A DNA stretch of 64,000 nucleotides from Phaseolus vulgaris (lineage: Eukaryota; Streptophyta; Magnoliopsida; Fabales; Fabaceae): contig NC_023753.2 in NCBI RefSeq assembly GCF_000499845.2, positions 12,069,181 to 12,133,180 on the forward strand, read 5' to 3'. How positions within the stretch are numbered: the stretch's first letter is position 1; the number at the start of each line of letters is the position of its first letter. Made by a program: the position numbers and the translations under genes. The notes under the pieces were generated by a model, which made no database searches, was not told where the DNA came from, and saw only the letters and a program-made list of their open reading frames with translations. Of the stretch, positions 23,548-35,500 are shown one piece after another.

Positions 23548-23796
23548 CACTACAAAAAAGCTTGTAAGTTGTGGCGGTTTTAATATGGCAGTTATTAAAA
23601 ACCGCCACAATTATCCGTATAATACGACATTTTAATAACTGTCACAATTATCCTTCAAAATATGTCATTTAGAAACGCCACAAATTTCCTTTTATTCCCT
23701 CCATCATATTTACTTTATTTCCCTCTCATAAAATTTCATTTCCCACACTTACTCAAAATTTTAATTTTCCAAAATCCTATTCTCTCGTTCCATCCT

Positions 23797-24253
23797 CCAA
23801 AAGTTTCCAACCCTCTCTTCTTCTCCTAGCTCTGTTAAACCTCGCCTCTCTCGCAAGTACACACCCTCCAAAGAGAATGACCCTCCCTCCTCCGATCCCA
23901 ATCTCGTCGTCCCTTCCCCCGCTAAGTTCAAGAGCCCCTTGCCCCCGAGACCACCCTCTTCCAACACTCTGAAGCGCAAGCTCGCCACCGCCGCCGATGC
24001 CCTAACCGAAAATTCACTTCATGCGCCCTCCGATTCCGTTAAGGTTGGTTTCTCCTATTAGGGTTTTCGATTTATCAGTTTCCAAAGCCTTCTATCTAAC
24101 TCTGATTTCTCTCTTCTTGCCTTTGTCGCAGGTTATTGTGAGGATGAGGCCGCTCTTCCTCGACAAGGACGAAGGAGATCCCACTGTTCAGAAGGTTTCC
24201 AATGATTTATTGTCCATCAATGGCCACAAATTCACCTTCGATTTCGTTGCTTA
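23797..24253 (+). pseudogene. Captured fragment of a kinesin-12 (KIN12/PAKRP1-like) gene
   Basis: Two exons with an intron. Exon one (about 23797-24043) encodes SRKYTPSKENDPPSSDPN, SPAKFKSPLPPRPPSSNTLK and RKLATAADAL and ends at AAG before GT. The intron is 24044-24131 (GT...CAG). Exon two (24132-24253) encodes VIVRMRPLFLDKDEGD and VQKVSNDLLSINGHKFTFDF, the first beta strand of a kinesin motor domain. The Pro-rich leader before the motor fits plant phragmoplast kinesin-12. The fragment stops before the P-loop, so no motor can be made. Retention of the intron shows that genomic DNA was captured, not a cDNA. It may be transcribed from the element; that is inference. Confidence 0.72.
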
Positions 24254-24429
24254 CCAGCGGCGTGTGGACTGCGTGTTACGTGAGATACCATTGGAGCCAT
24301 ACGACGTTGTTGTTTCTTCAGTAGGTGAGTTTCTTGAGAGAAAGATGAAAAGAAGGGAGATGGTTATGCACATTGCCACGCACACCAGGTGTTTGGTCTT
24401 GTTTGTGGTTGCGGTTGTGCTGCACGCAT
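24254..24429 (+). other. Exon-like segment between the two captured genes, origin unknown
   Basis: An open reading joins the kinesin and RRP46 pieces in frame (residues LREIPLEPYDVVVSSVGEFL then ERKMKRREMVMHIATHTRC). I do not recognise the family. It could be a third captured fragment or filler added at the junction. Confidence 0.4.
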
Positions 24430-24980
24430 GTACCAAAGTGCTTGCTGCAGTTTATGGACCCAAAGCTGGAACCAAGAAGAATGAAAATCCTGAAAAAGCA
24501 TTCGTTGAAATTATTTGGAAGCCGAAGACTGGACAAATTGGTTGGAACAATGCTAAACTCTGCTCTTTCTTTTCATTTTAAAATAAAAAAAAATAATATA
24601 TGTTTTCCATGGTTTAGGAAAAGTGGAGGAGTATGAGATGATATTGAAGAAGACTTTGGAAAGCATTTGCATTCAACCGATATATCCCAACACCACAACT
24701 ATAGTTTTGTTCAGGCAAGTTTTGTTACATGTTTTGGATTCAAATAACTATGTTTTTTATTCTTATTTGGTAAGAACTATGTTGTTCTGCAGTTCTTTTG
24801 TGTGAATGTTCTCAGTTAAAATTGGAATTTTATTTTCTTGCCTTCTCATATTTATTGTCGTTGGTGATTTCTTTGTAAGTATATTATGACATATGTTATT
24901 TGTAGTTTACTGATAACTTAACTCTTTACTCATTGATTCTACTACAGGTTGTTCAGGATGATGATGTTGTATCCTACTTA
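24430..24980 (+). pseudogene. Captured fragment of exosome subunit RRP46 gene
   Basis: The exon at about 24432-24540 encodes TKVLAAVYGPKAGTKKNENP and EKAFVEIIWKPKTGQIG. The next, 24619-24716, encodes KVEEYEMILKKTLESICIQP and NTTTIVLFRQ. A third begins at 24950 (VVQDDD). Together they match the RNase PH-fold N-terminal half of plant RRP46 (EXOSC5-type), a ring subunit of the RNA exosome. Introns are kept; the first exon joins upstream sequence that does not belong to RRP46, and the C-terminal half is missing. Non-functional as a protein. Confidence 0.75.
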
Positions 24981-25025
24981 AATGTTCAGTTTTTATATGA
25001 TTGATATGGTAATTGTTTCTTTATG

Positions 25026-25312
25026 GTATGTTTGGGTGGAGGGGGAGGAGTTAAAATAGGGGTGACGAATTTGAATGGGTTGTTTTGTATGAGATAGAAA
25101 TAGGCAGGAGAAAATTAAAAGGTGAATCTGTCTCACAAATACTTCTTCGCTCTATTTTTTTTTTTACCTTAGTGTGTATCTCTCTCCTGGTTTCTTCTTC
25201 GTTTCTCTTCAACCAAATAATTTTTTTTTTCTTTATTTCTCAACTTTTTTTTTTCAATTATCGTTTTTATTTTTATTCACTTTATTTCTACACCAAACAA
25301 ACCCTTAAGGTT
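25026..25312. mobile_element. Small MITE-like insertion inside the CACTA element
   Basis: Begins TATGTTTGGGTGGAGGG and ends ACACCAAACAAACCCTTAA, whose reverse complement (TTAAGGGTTTGTTTGGTGT) is an imperfect inverted match. The interior is pyrimidine-rich, with long T tracts. No coding capacity. Boundaries are approximate. Confidence 0.5.
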
Positions 25313-25579
25313 ATGATGTTGGGTACTCTTACTGCAACCTCCCTTTTAAATTGGGGCATTTTTCACTTTATAATTTGATTCACTGTGACATGTATTCCCT
25401 TAGGATTTTAGTCTGATGGTGAAAGTACAATGCAACTTGTGTTTCAATTTTAACCTTGTTAAATGGGTAATGTTGGTCTATTATTTTACTTGACCTTGTT
25501 ATAGTCTCTTCAAAATTGGTGGAAAATACTATAATAGGTTTTCTAAATAATTGGTTTGTGTGTGGTCCAATGCCTTATC

Positions 25580-27360
25580 ATTTTCTTCCCTTTTCAGACT
25601 ATTTCAGATTTGTGTTGGAAGCTAGCTCAACTCCAAGATACATACATTTTACAAGGTATTTTCTCAACTCTCAACTATTTGGAAGAAATTCAATTTTATA
25701 AATATGTCATAATGTGTTGGGATATGCTGGTTAGAATTTTGTGTATATTTTCCAATTTTAGATTGGTTCTCCAAGTTTCTGTTCTTAGTCATAGCTAACT
25801 TTTAAATTGGGTTGCAGTTTATTGTCTTCTCTTCTGATAATGTTTATAATATAAGGATAATCGGTTGTTATTTTCTCAATGATGCTTCTAGGCATGAATG
25901 ATCCACAACAGAATATCAATTTGTTAAACTTTTCTTTCATATATTTGATAAAAATACTTTATATATTTTATCGTCCTAAGACAACTTGTTCTCACATGGA
26001 ATTCGGTGTCCATATTGTGTGGTTTTGGATGATCTTTCTTTGCAGGAAGAATTTCAATTGGCAATCTTCAAAAACAAGAAAAAGGATAACATTTTTGCAA
26101 CTCGGGTACTATACACATCCTACTTATACTGCTTTTGCTCTCTTGATAGTAATAAGTATGCAAGCATTTGTGAATGACTATAGATTGTCCAAAAGAAATT
26201 TTCATTGTAATCTTTGGATCAACAATTTGCAATAAAAGTAGGGTATTGAAGAAATTTTCTATTTTGGTGAACCATTTGTTGTCCACTATAAAGTTGTCCA
26301 CTATCCTCGTGAATGATATGATGTGTGCCCGGCAGTTTTTTTGCTTTTAAAACATTGGAACATTCTTTACGTGAGTTGTCTTGCTAAATACATTTTATTC
26401 CCTATTTGCTTAATGCAGTTATGAGATGAATGATCACATGGTTATTGATTTAAAACTTTTTCTCGGTTACACGAGTATTATCTTTTAATACATATGATGT
26501 GAAGGGATGAGTTGCTATTGAAGTATGAAATAGTTGTGAACTAGGATAAGGATAGTTAGTTCAGTGGCCATTTTCTTAAATAGCATATGAATTTAGATTG
26601 GGTTATAAAATAAAATTTACGAAGCACAAGTGCAATATTAGGAACTTTTCTCCTTGAACAGTTAAAGGTATCAACTAATATTTTGTGAATTCATTATGGT
26701 CGATTGCAATTCAAGTGTTGGTTTATCCTTTACAATATAAAATTTCTATGCTGTTATGTTTTTCATTATCTATATAATTAACATTCATTTTGGTCCTCTA
26801 AAAATATGAGGTTAGATTGGTTCTCCAAAGATTGTTGCTTTGATGATAATTAATGGCATTGGTTTTCCTTCAAAAAAACAATTTGATGATAAAATGTGAA
26901 ATTTTAAAACCAATTTGATCATGTTACTGATTTGATGTATTTATAAATTGAGGACCAGTGTTGTGTTGGTATCACCTTTGAAAGACCAATATTGTCATTT
27001 AAATTAAATTTACACGTATCATGCAACTTAGTCTACGGGTGATGGTGGGACCAGTCTGATTTCTTGTCTGTCTCATAACACAAACTGTTTCTTGAATGAC
27101 ACATTTTATGGCATGCATTGGTTTTTTATTTAGTCTGGAAATAAGATGCACACCTCTCTTGCGACTAGTTTTATTTGAAATTTTTTTGGTTGTTGAATGC
27201 CAACCCTAGTTAGTATCTATCCCATTTTTTCGTGTGTATTGCCGCTAAGTTGACAACCCTTATGGTATCTGCAGGAGTTGATAATCACCATTTCATCGGC
27301 AGTCATACTCCATCACGAAACCAGAATATATCACCAAGCTCAAGTGGAGGTAGTAAGACA
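25580..27360 (+). pseudogene. Further captured exon-like pieces, gene not identified
   Basis: Three short open segments are bounded by splice-like sites. 25597-25652 reads TISDLCWKLAQLQDTYILQ and is followed by GTATTTT. 26045-26104 reads EEFQLAIFKNKKKDNIFATR, after TTTGCAG and before GTACTA. 27275-27360 reads VDNHHFIGSHTPSRNQNISP, after TCTGCAG. The spacing looks like exons and introns of one host gene captured as genomic DNA, but the family is not recognised and the reading phases were not tested. Confidence 0.4.
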
Positions 27361-28081
27361 AATTAGGATTGGAAATTTACTTGTAATATATTTAGAAAGT
27401 TAAACAATTTATATTTTGACAATTTAATTTACTAGTTGTTTGGATTAGTTTAACATTATAAATTTTGTTTTCTCAATCAATGAATGAAGTCATCTTTTGA
27501 TTATTATATTTATCAATTTTAATTATATTATGAAACATAAATGTGTAGTGAAATTTAATTATAATATCAAATTAATTAATATTATAAAATCAAATTATAA
27601 AATAGAATTAAATAAATTATTATAAATGTTAAAAATAAAATTAAAGTTTAATTATAATATGAAATTAAATAATATTATGAAATCAAATTATAAAATAGAA
27701 TTAAATAAATTATTATAAATATTAAAAATAAAATTAAATATTTAATATTCGAATTATGACAATTATAAAGTGTATTATAAATGCCATACTATATTGTATT
27801 AAGTGGCGGTTAAAACTGCCATTATTTACGTTAGAATTGGTTTACCCAGTTTTAAAATTATGACATTTATAACTGACGCCAATTACACGTTTAAAATCGC
27901 CACTTTATACAATGCATAATATGGCGTCTGCTACAACGGTTCTCAATTGACCGTCACATTAAACTTTGTGGCGGCAAGAATTCTGGCGGTACGCGGTACC
28001 GCCACAGACGTATAATGCAGCGGTTAAAAACGCCAGTTTTTGCGAAAATAACCGCCGCTTTATACACGTTTTTTTGTAGTG

Positions 28082-28640
28082 TACCTGGTTAGCTGAAGTG
28101 GGAGGAATTTACTCTGTGAAATCAACTTATGATATTTTACAAAAAGTGAATCCTTAAGTGTGTTGTCTAGCTATGGAAACCTTATGGGCAATAAAAGCCC
28201 CAACAAATGCCCTAACCTTAGCTTGGAAAATCAATAAAGGGAAAGCACCAATAAGAATGAATCTTTTGAGAAGAGGTATTATTCTCACATTATATTTGTG
28301 TTCGTTGTGTTATCAGGTCAAGGAATCAAATCTTCACCTTTTTCTAGAATGTGAGGTAACTTACCATATGTGGCAATTGTGTCTAAATGGGCGGGGATAC
28401 AATTTGTATATCATAAGGACCTTAAACAACATTTGATGCAGTTTAATACTGTCAGTAATAAAGTGTGGAAAGGCGTCTGGGTTGCGGTATTATGGAGTAT
28501 CTAGAGTCAAAGGAATAATGCAGTGTTCAGGGAGGGGGAGGTGGATTCTGAAGAAATATTTAATTTAGCACAACAGGCTTAGTCTTGGATGAGGAGGAAA
28601 ATTAAATCCTTTAATTTTTTTATTCTGATTGGATATTATA
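28082..28640 (+). pseudogene. LINE zf-RVT and C-terminal tail
   Basis: The reading resumes with TWLAEVGGIYSVKSTYDIL and continues in ETLWAIKAPTNALTLAWKIN, RMNLLRRGIILTL, SLCYQVKESNLHLFLECEV and YHMWQLC, the zf-RVT pattern. A tail with RNNAVFREGEVDSEEIFNLA is typical of the end of plant LINE ORF2. Stops near 28155, 28436 and 28500. Confidence 0.8.
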
Positions 28641-29759
28641 CTCTCTAAGTGATGATATTAAGGTAGTGGTATTAACTTGGTTATTTAGTGGAGTCATCTG
28701 TAGTATTTTCTCAAAATCAATTATCCTTTATTGCAACTATATTAGTTTTAGTAACTTAAGAATATATATTTTATTGCAAGAGTCAGATTTTTCATGAACA
28801 TTCTTCACAACTTTATTGCAGTAGTATTTTCTTACACAGCAAACAATACAGGTGTAAGGTGTTTTTAAACAATCATTAAGAAAAGTAAAAATATAAGACA
28901 GAAAAGTAGAGTATTTCTCTAACATCACGTGATTAGTGTAATTTATCATCTTACTTTTTAATTTGAGAAAAAAAAAACTTAACTTTAATTAGAAGATACT
29001 TTGGTGTCACGTGAGTAGGAGTTATTCATCTTATTTACCTAACAGGATTGAACAGATTGTACGTGGGACATGCATAATAATAAAAGCCAGTAAGAATCAC
29101 TTTCTCTAGAAGTAGCGTGAGAGCTCAACCCTTAACCTTAATTTCTTTATACTAATTAATACTAAGAAACGTGACAATTGTTGGATTACAACCGTAACCA
29201 GTTTTTTCAGAACGAAATCACGGTACATCACTTTTCACTCATTTTTGTTTATTATCATAAATTTGTTTAACACATTTTAGTTAAGGATACTTTCTTAAAA
29301 TGTAGAAACTAGTCACGTATAAGATTTCAGGACCACTTGTTTTAGCTTTGTATGGACAAACTGGGGAAGTTTCGTTGAAAAGTCTTCCCAAAAATTATCA
29401 GACAGGTGAGGATTATATTTATATGACATCATTTTAATTAAAAATATATTATTTAAAGCTATCTAATAATTACTCGCATAAAAACAAGAGAAGGGTGTTG
29501 TACCTTGAAAAGGATCATTTTTATTAGTTAGCAACGTCTTTATTAGTTAGCAACGTCTCTCAAACCTAATTTTGAAGGAGTTGGTTTTACTTTTAATATC
29601 ATTTTATAAAGTTTATAAAGAAGGGAAAAAAAATATAAATTGTCAAATCTAATTTATAATTATTTAAATTTATATTATTTTTAATCCATTTAATTGGATA
29701 TGAATTTGATATATATTGGATATATTTTTGGATTATTTTTAACCCATTTAAGTCCATGT
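28641..29759. other. AT-rich intergenic stretch, nothing recognised
   Basis: No coding signature. Contains a short perfect duplication near 29523-29560 (TATTAGTTAGCAACGTCT twice). It leads into the minisatellite. Confidence 0.5.
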
Positions 29760-31990
29760 CCATCCAGGTCCGCTCGGGTTTATGTTGATCCGAGTCGGTC
29801 ACGGTCGATGTCAAGTCAAGTTGGCTCGGACTAATATTGAGCTGAGTCGGTCCAGGTTGATGTCAAGCCAAGTCGACCCAAGCCCATATCAAGCCCATTT
29901 GACCCAGGTCCCTCTCGATTTGAGTCGACCCGGCCCAATGTCGATCACAGTCGGTCCGATCCATGACGATCCGAGTCAGCCTGGGACCATGTCAAGAAAA
30001 GTCATCCCGGGGCGATGTTAAGTTCAGTCAGCCCACGCCCATGTCGAACTAAGTCGACCCAAACCCATGCCTATCCAAGTCATCCCAATCCATGTCGATC
30101 CAAGTCGGCCTAGGCCGTTGTCGAGCAGAGTCAGTCCAGGCCAATGTCGAACCGAGTCGGTTTGGGCTGATGTCAAGTCGATGTTGGTTCGAACTAATGT
30201 CAAACCGAGTCGGTCCAGGCCAACGTAAGTGATGTCGAGTGGAGTCGGTCCAGGTCGATTCTGAGTTGAGTAGGCCCGAGAGAGAATGACTAGCCAAGTC
30301 ATCCCAAGCCGATGATGAGCCGAGTCGGATCAGGCCGATGTCGAGTTGTGTCGGCGGAAGCCCACATCAATTTGAGTCCACCTGGGGTCATGTTCGAGAC
30401 GAGTCAGCCCGAAACGATATCTAGCCGAGTCGGTCTGGGCCGATGTCAAGCAGAGTCAGTCTAGGCCGATATCAAGTTGAGTCGATTCGAGCCAATGTCA
30501 AGTAATGTCGATCCAGGCCAATGTTGAGCGAGTTGCCCTGGGTCGATGTTAAGCTGAGACGACTCAGGTCGATGTCGATCCAATCAACCGAGTCAATGTT
30601 GAGTCGAGTCGGTCCGGGACAGTATCGAGCCGAGTTGTTATGGGTCGATGTCGAGTTGATGTCAAATCAAGTCAGCCGAGCCAGCCCAGGCCCATCTCGA
30701 TCTGAGTCGACCCGACCCAATGTTGGTGAGATTCGCCCGAGCCATGACGACCCGAGTGGGTCTGGGACCATGTCGATCAAAGCCATCCCAGGCCGATGTT
30801 GATCAAAGTCAGTCTGGCCAATGTCGAGCCGAGTCGATCCGGGTCAATGTCAAGTCGAATTCCAATCAGGTGGATGTAAAGCCGAGTCGGTCTGGGCTAA
30901 TGTAAGCTATGTCAAGTAGAGTCTATTTGTGCTGATTCTAACCCGAGTAGGCCCAAGCCAATGACTGCCCGAGTTGGCCCAGACCAATGCTGAGCCGAGT
31001 CGACCAATTTCGATATGAGTCTACTCGGGTCAATGTCGAGTCGGTCTGGGCTGATATCGAGTAAAGTCGATCCGAGTCGATATCGAGCTGAGTCGGTCTG
31101 GGCTGATGTTGAGTAAAGTCAATCCTGGCCAATGTTGAGAGAGTCGGTCCAGGCCGATGTCGAGCTGAGTTGACCCAAACCGATGTTGATTTGAGTCAAT
31201 CGACCCATTGTTGAGCCGAGTAGACCCAAGTCGATGTCAAGCCGATTCAGTCTAGGCCAATGTCGAGTAGGGTGGGTCTGAGCCGATGTCAAGTTGAGTC
31301 AGTCTGGGTCGATGTCGAGTAGGGTGGGTCCGAGCTGATGTCAAGTCTAGTCAGTCTGGACCAATGTTGAGCTGCGTCAGCCCAGGTCGACGTCAGGAAG
31401 AGTCATTCCGGGCCAATGTCGAGCCGAGTCGGTTTGGGTCGATGTCTTGTAGAGTTGGTCTGGGTCAATATCTAACGAGTCAGTTCGGGTCAATATTGAG
31501 GTTGGTGGATGTCGAGTTGATGAGTGTCGAAGTCTAGTCGAGTCGGCAGATTCGATGTTGAGTTGAGTCGATCCGGGCCGATGTCGAGTTGAGTCTGTCG
31601 GGACCGATGTCGAGTCGAGTCGGCCGGGACCGATGTTGAGTCGAGTCGGCCGGGACCGATGTCAAGTAGATTTGGTTTGGGCCAATCTCGAGCGAGTCGG
31701 TTCGAACCGATGTCAAACCGAGTCGGTGCGGGCTTGAGTCTAGTCGAGTCATTTTGAGCTGACGTGGAGCCGAGTCAGTCTGGATCGATGTTGAGCCGTG
31801 TGGACCCTTACTAATGTCGAACCGAGTCGGTCCAGACTAATATCGAATCGAGTCGGTCCAGACTAATGTCGAATTGAGTCGATTCGGGTTGATGTTGAGC
31901 CGAGTCAATCTGGACCGATATTGAGGAGAGTCGATATGGACCAAAGTCCATGTCAAATCAAGTGTGTCCCCATCCATATCGAATTGAGTC
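29760..31990. repeat. 26-bp minisatellite array, about 2.2 kb
   Basis: A head-to-tail array whose period is 26 bp where adjacent units are cleanest (for example near 30420-30500). Consensus by eye: GAGTCGGTCYGGGCCGATGT followed by CRAGYY. About 85 units would fit, many diverged or with small indels. It is much richer in G+C than the surrounding DNA. Because 26 is not a multiple of three, short open frames appear on both strands as repeat products and not as genes. Both flanks are AT-rich. It lies about 560 bp upstream of the ABC transporter start codon. Confidence 0.9.
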
Positions 31991-32386
31991 GATCATAATT
32001 CAAATCGGGATGTATTTAATATAATTGATAAAATAAATTTAATCTAATCAACAAAGTGAATTTAATCTAAATTTAATTTATTTTAAATAAATTAAAAATT
32101 TTAAATAAATTTAATCTAATTAAAAGTAATATAAATTTTAAATTCAATGCATTTTATTGGATTAGATCGGTTGTACCATGACCACCCCTATCATTTTATC
32201 CTTATCTATTGAAATCTTCTTGAAAATAAGAAGTAAATTTAAAGCAAAATAGAAAATATATTTTGCGAGGAAACTTCCCATGGCAAAGTAAAGAAAAAAA
32301 AAACAAGTGAAGGCCCACACACACCTTCATTTTGAAAATAAGTAGAGATTAAAAAAATGTTGATGTAAATTGAAGTGAAGAGAGGC
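31991..32386. other. Upstream region of the ABC transporter gene
   Basis: AT-rich, then mixed sequence between the minisatellite and the transporter. No gene. It includes the GGTTGTACCATGACCACCCC segment near 32170, which may mark the edge of the repeat that carries the minisatellite. Confidence 0.4.
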
Positions 32387-32396
32387 ATTTATAACA
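32387..32396 (+). promoter_or_regulatory. Possible TATA box of the ABC transporter gene
   Basis: ATTTATAACA lies about 160 bp before the start codon, in a position that would fit a core promoter with a 5' untranslated leader of about 130 bp. This is a motif match only; the transcription start is not known. Confidence 0.3.
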
Positions 32397-32552
32397 ACTG
32401 AGCCATCAAAACGGTTGGTTTGAAGCAATCCAGTGGAAGCTTTCAAAATTGTCTCACAAATAAATGATTTGGGACTTCACACAATTTCTCATAATTTTGG
32501 GTTCCCCGACAGAAGAAATATTGAGTGTATCTATCATTGAAAGCAGGGAGGG

Positions 32553-35500
32553 ATGGAGGAAGGGGTGGATGCAGGTGGTGAGGTGGTGAGGTCGATGAGC
32601 AGCTTGAGGATGAGCATAGGATCTTTGAGCAGAAGGAGTTGGGTCTCAGCTGGTGTTTCTGAGGTGTGGGGTGCTGGACATGGTGGGGATGTCTTTGACA
32701 GGAGCACAAGAGTGGATTGTGGTGATGATGATGATGAAGAGGAGCTGAAGTGGGCAGCCATAGAGAGGCTTCCAACATTCGAAAGGCTAAGGAAAAGCCT
32801 AGTGAAAAGGGTGTTAGAAGAAAGTGGAAGGTTCAATTATGAAGAGGTTGATGTATCCAACCTCGGTTTTCAGGACAAGAAGAAACTCCTTCACGCCATT
32901 CTAACCACTGTTCAACAAGACAACGAGAGGTTTCTCCGTAGCATGAGGGAGAGGATTGATAGGTCAGCTTCTTCTTTTCTTTTCTGTTCTGTTCTGTTCT
33001 GTTCATCATGTCACCGACATAACTAGCTGGTGTTTGCTTATTCACTTTGTTTTGGTTTTTTCATGTTTTAATTTGTTGTGTGATTTAAAAGGATGTTGAT
33101 TGTGAAGTATCTGTTGTGTTGATTAGGGTTGCCATAGAGATTCCAAAAGTTGAAGTCCGATTTGAAAATTTGTTTGTGGAAGGAGATGCATTTAATGGAA
33201 GCAGAGCACTGCCAACCTTAGTGAACTCCACCATGAATGCGATGGAGGTATTGCTTTATTCCTGCATGTGTGTGGTTGAGTATGTTACTTCCCTTCTTCT
33301 CTACTTTCTCACATTTTCTACTTTTCATACGAACTAAAAGCCATCCACGTGTGCTACATTAAAAAACAATACTACATGTTAACCAGTAATAACGAGTAGT
33401 GTTTTATTGGCTTGTCCCTCCAGTTTTGCTTCTACACTCTTCATTTTCAAAAAAAAATATTGGTTAACCGATTAATATAAACTTGCTTTAAAGGTGGGTT
33501 GATGGATTCACACAGATAAATCTGTTGAAAATTAATTTTCTTTTTTAACAAAACTAGGGTTCTTAAAAATGAATTTCACATAATTAATAGATTAATCAAT
33601 ATTCAATCAGTACAACAAAAATTATGAAATAGAAAAACAATTTTAGAGAAAAAAAATAATTAGTTACTCTAATAACTAAATTATAGACAATTTTAAAAAT
33701 TAAAAATATTTTTTATTTTTAAATTAATTTGTATTGTATTTAAATAGTTTTTAAATTGGTATCTAATTAGTTATTAAGGTTTTAACTACCAATTATTTAG
33801 ATTTTAAATTTAGTAACTAATTATTAGATATCAATTTAAAAATTATTTAATAATAATAAAAATTAATTTAAAAATCAATTTTTTTTTAGTTTTTAAAATA
33901 ATTTTTAATTTAGTCACTATAAATTATAGTTATTATATAAAAATTTGACCTAAAAAGAATTCAACTAATTTAAACAAATTCAACCTACTCTAACCAAACT
34001 TAAAAAGCATCCACCTTATTTTACCCCACATTGTGATTTAATTTATTACTTTTCAAAATTACTAAATATAGAGTAAAAATAAATGAGCTAGCATATGAAG
34101 CAAGTTGAATCATAAATATATAATTGGGAAAAAAACTCAAATTAGGTTCCACCTTTTTCTATTCCAGTTTAGCTAATCCATTACATAATTCGGTATAAAA
34201 TTAACTCAAATGGACTAATTTAATTAAATGATTTAAAATATATTATTAACTTACTCAAAAATTAATTTTAATATTTTTTTTCTATTATTATCAAAGAAAT
34301 TAAGTTTATAAAATTAAAAAAAAATTACTAATAATAAATATGTATATTTATATTTTAAGAACACTTAAAACTGTAAAGATAAATAGTGAAACCCTAAACC
34401 TAAGTACACCAGTTCATTAACTTATGTATATATGTTGTCTAGCTAATATTAACCATAAAAATTACTATAATAATATTTTAACTCAATTTTTTTTATTAAA
34501 AGAGCTAGAATATAGTTACAAATTAATTAAATATTTATATTATTTAAATCATTTAAATAAATAAACAGGCATATTAGTAAAAAAAATAATGAATTTTTTT
34601 GTTTTATTTTGTGATAAATATTTTAAATAAATTAAAATTCTTAAAGTGATAAAGAATATGGGACCAAGAGTAATTATATCATTTAATAATATGCACTCCA
34701 TGTTTCTCAACTAATGACATCAAAGTAAACAGAAATTATAATCAGTGTTCTTAGTATTACAAATAGGGTTATAAAATTAAAAAAAAAATATTGAGATACA
34801 TGAAAATTTATTCTTTGTATTTTTGGTTTGATTATACATTTTATTACTAAATGATTATCAATTTGAAAATTGTCCTAACCAGGCTTTTCAATTTTACTAT
34901 GATTTTTCAATACATTTTATTACAAAAATTTCAATTTTTACAATCATATAATTTTTTTAACACATTTTATCATCATACTATTTTAATTTATACGAATTTT
35001 ACCATTATTAGTTATATATACAATGACATTATTTTAAAAAAAAAGTGATAAAGCAAAGTCGTCTTTTAGAAATGTGTAATACACTTTATTATATTTTTTA
35101 ATATATAAGTAAAATGTGTAAAAATTTAAAAAAATATAATAATAAAATGTACAAAGAAACATTTGAATAATATATATTTTTAAATAATATAGTAAAGTGG
35201 TAAAATGAATTTAACTATATATTTTTTTTAAAACCCTCCTATATGATTTCCAATCCTTTATTGTGTTGTCGAAATAGTTAATAAGATTTTAAGATAAAAA
35301 ACATTAGATTAAACAAAAATTTTAAATAATAACTGATAATATTTTATTAAGTATCTTCAAGACGTTGGGTAATACTATCATAAATATTTTTCTGAGGAAT
35401 GATTTTACTCACTGTCAAATTTGAAATCACACAAAAAAAAAAAACTAATTGAAATGATTTTTCTTTTTCGTGCTGATATATTGATAATACATTTTATACT

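Larger units (their letters stand above)
23548..28081. mobile_element. Non-autonomous CACTA transposon carrying host gene fragments
   Basis: Length 4534 bp. The left end is CACTACAAAAAAGCTTG and the right end GTTTTTTTTGTAGTG, the inverted terminal pattern of CACTA elements. Flanking triplets are TGC and TAC, a 3-bp target duplication with one mismatch; the interrupted LINE reads across the site. Subterminal regions carry repeated GGCGGTT/AACCGCC motifs in both orientations (23570-23690 and 27800-28070), as expected for transposase-binding sites. No TnpA or TnpD coding sequence was seen. The interior holds exons resembling KIN12 kinesin and RRP46, other exon-like pieces and a smaller MITE, so it needs transposase in trans. 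Confidence 0.85.
20798..28640 (+). mobile_element. Second L1-type LINE, split by two blocks of inserted DNA
   Basis: The remnant is in three collinear parts: RT start (about 20798-21190), the region after RT (about 23050-23547) and zf-RVT plus tail (28082-28640). The first gap (21190-23050) holds an unclassified repeat and an antisense Athila-like solo LTR; the second gap is a 4.5-kb CACTA element. Across the CACTA site the LINE reading continues (QDKV then TWLAEVGGIYSVKSTYDIL), which confirms the insertion. Stops and frame changes make it inactive; the first part of ORF2 and ORF1 are not seen. Confidence 0.8.

Noticed and set aside
25085..25378. 97-residue ORF in the CACTA element
   Set aside because: Composed of T-rich MITE-like sequence translated as Phe/Ser/Leu; not a real protein.
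26780..27000. MITE starting TTTTGGTCCTCTAAAA inside the CACTA element
   Set aside because: The opposite end (CCTTTGAAAGACCAATATTG) matches only weakly.
29760..31990. Several open frames on both strands in the minisatellite
   Set aside because: Products of a 26-bp repeat read in three phases; composition is repeat-driven and no family resemblance is seen.
29760..31990. CRISPR-like array
   Set aside because: Units abut directly with no unique spacers, and the host is a plant.
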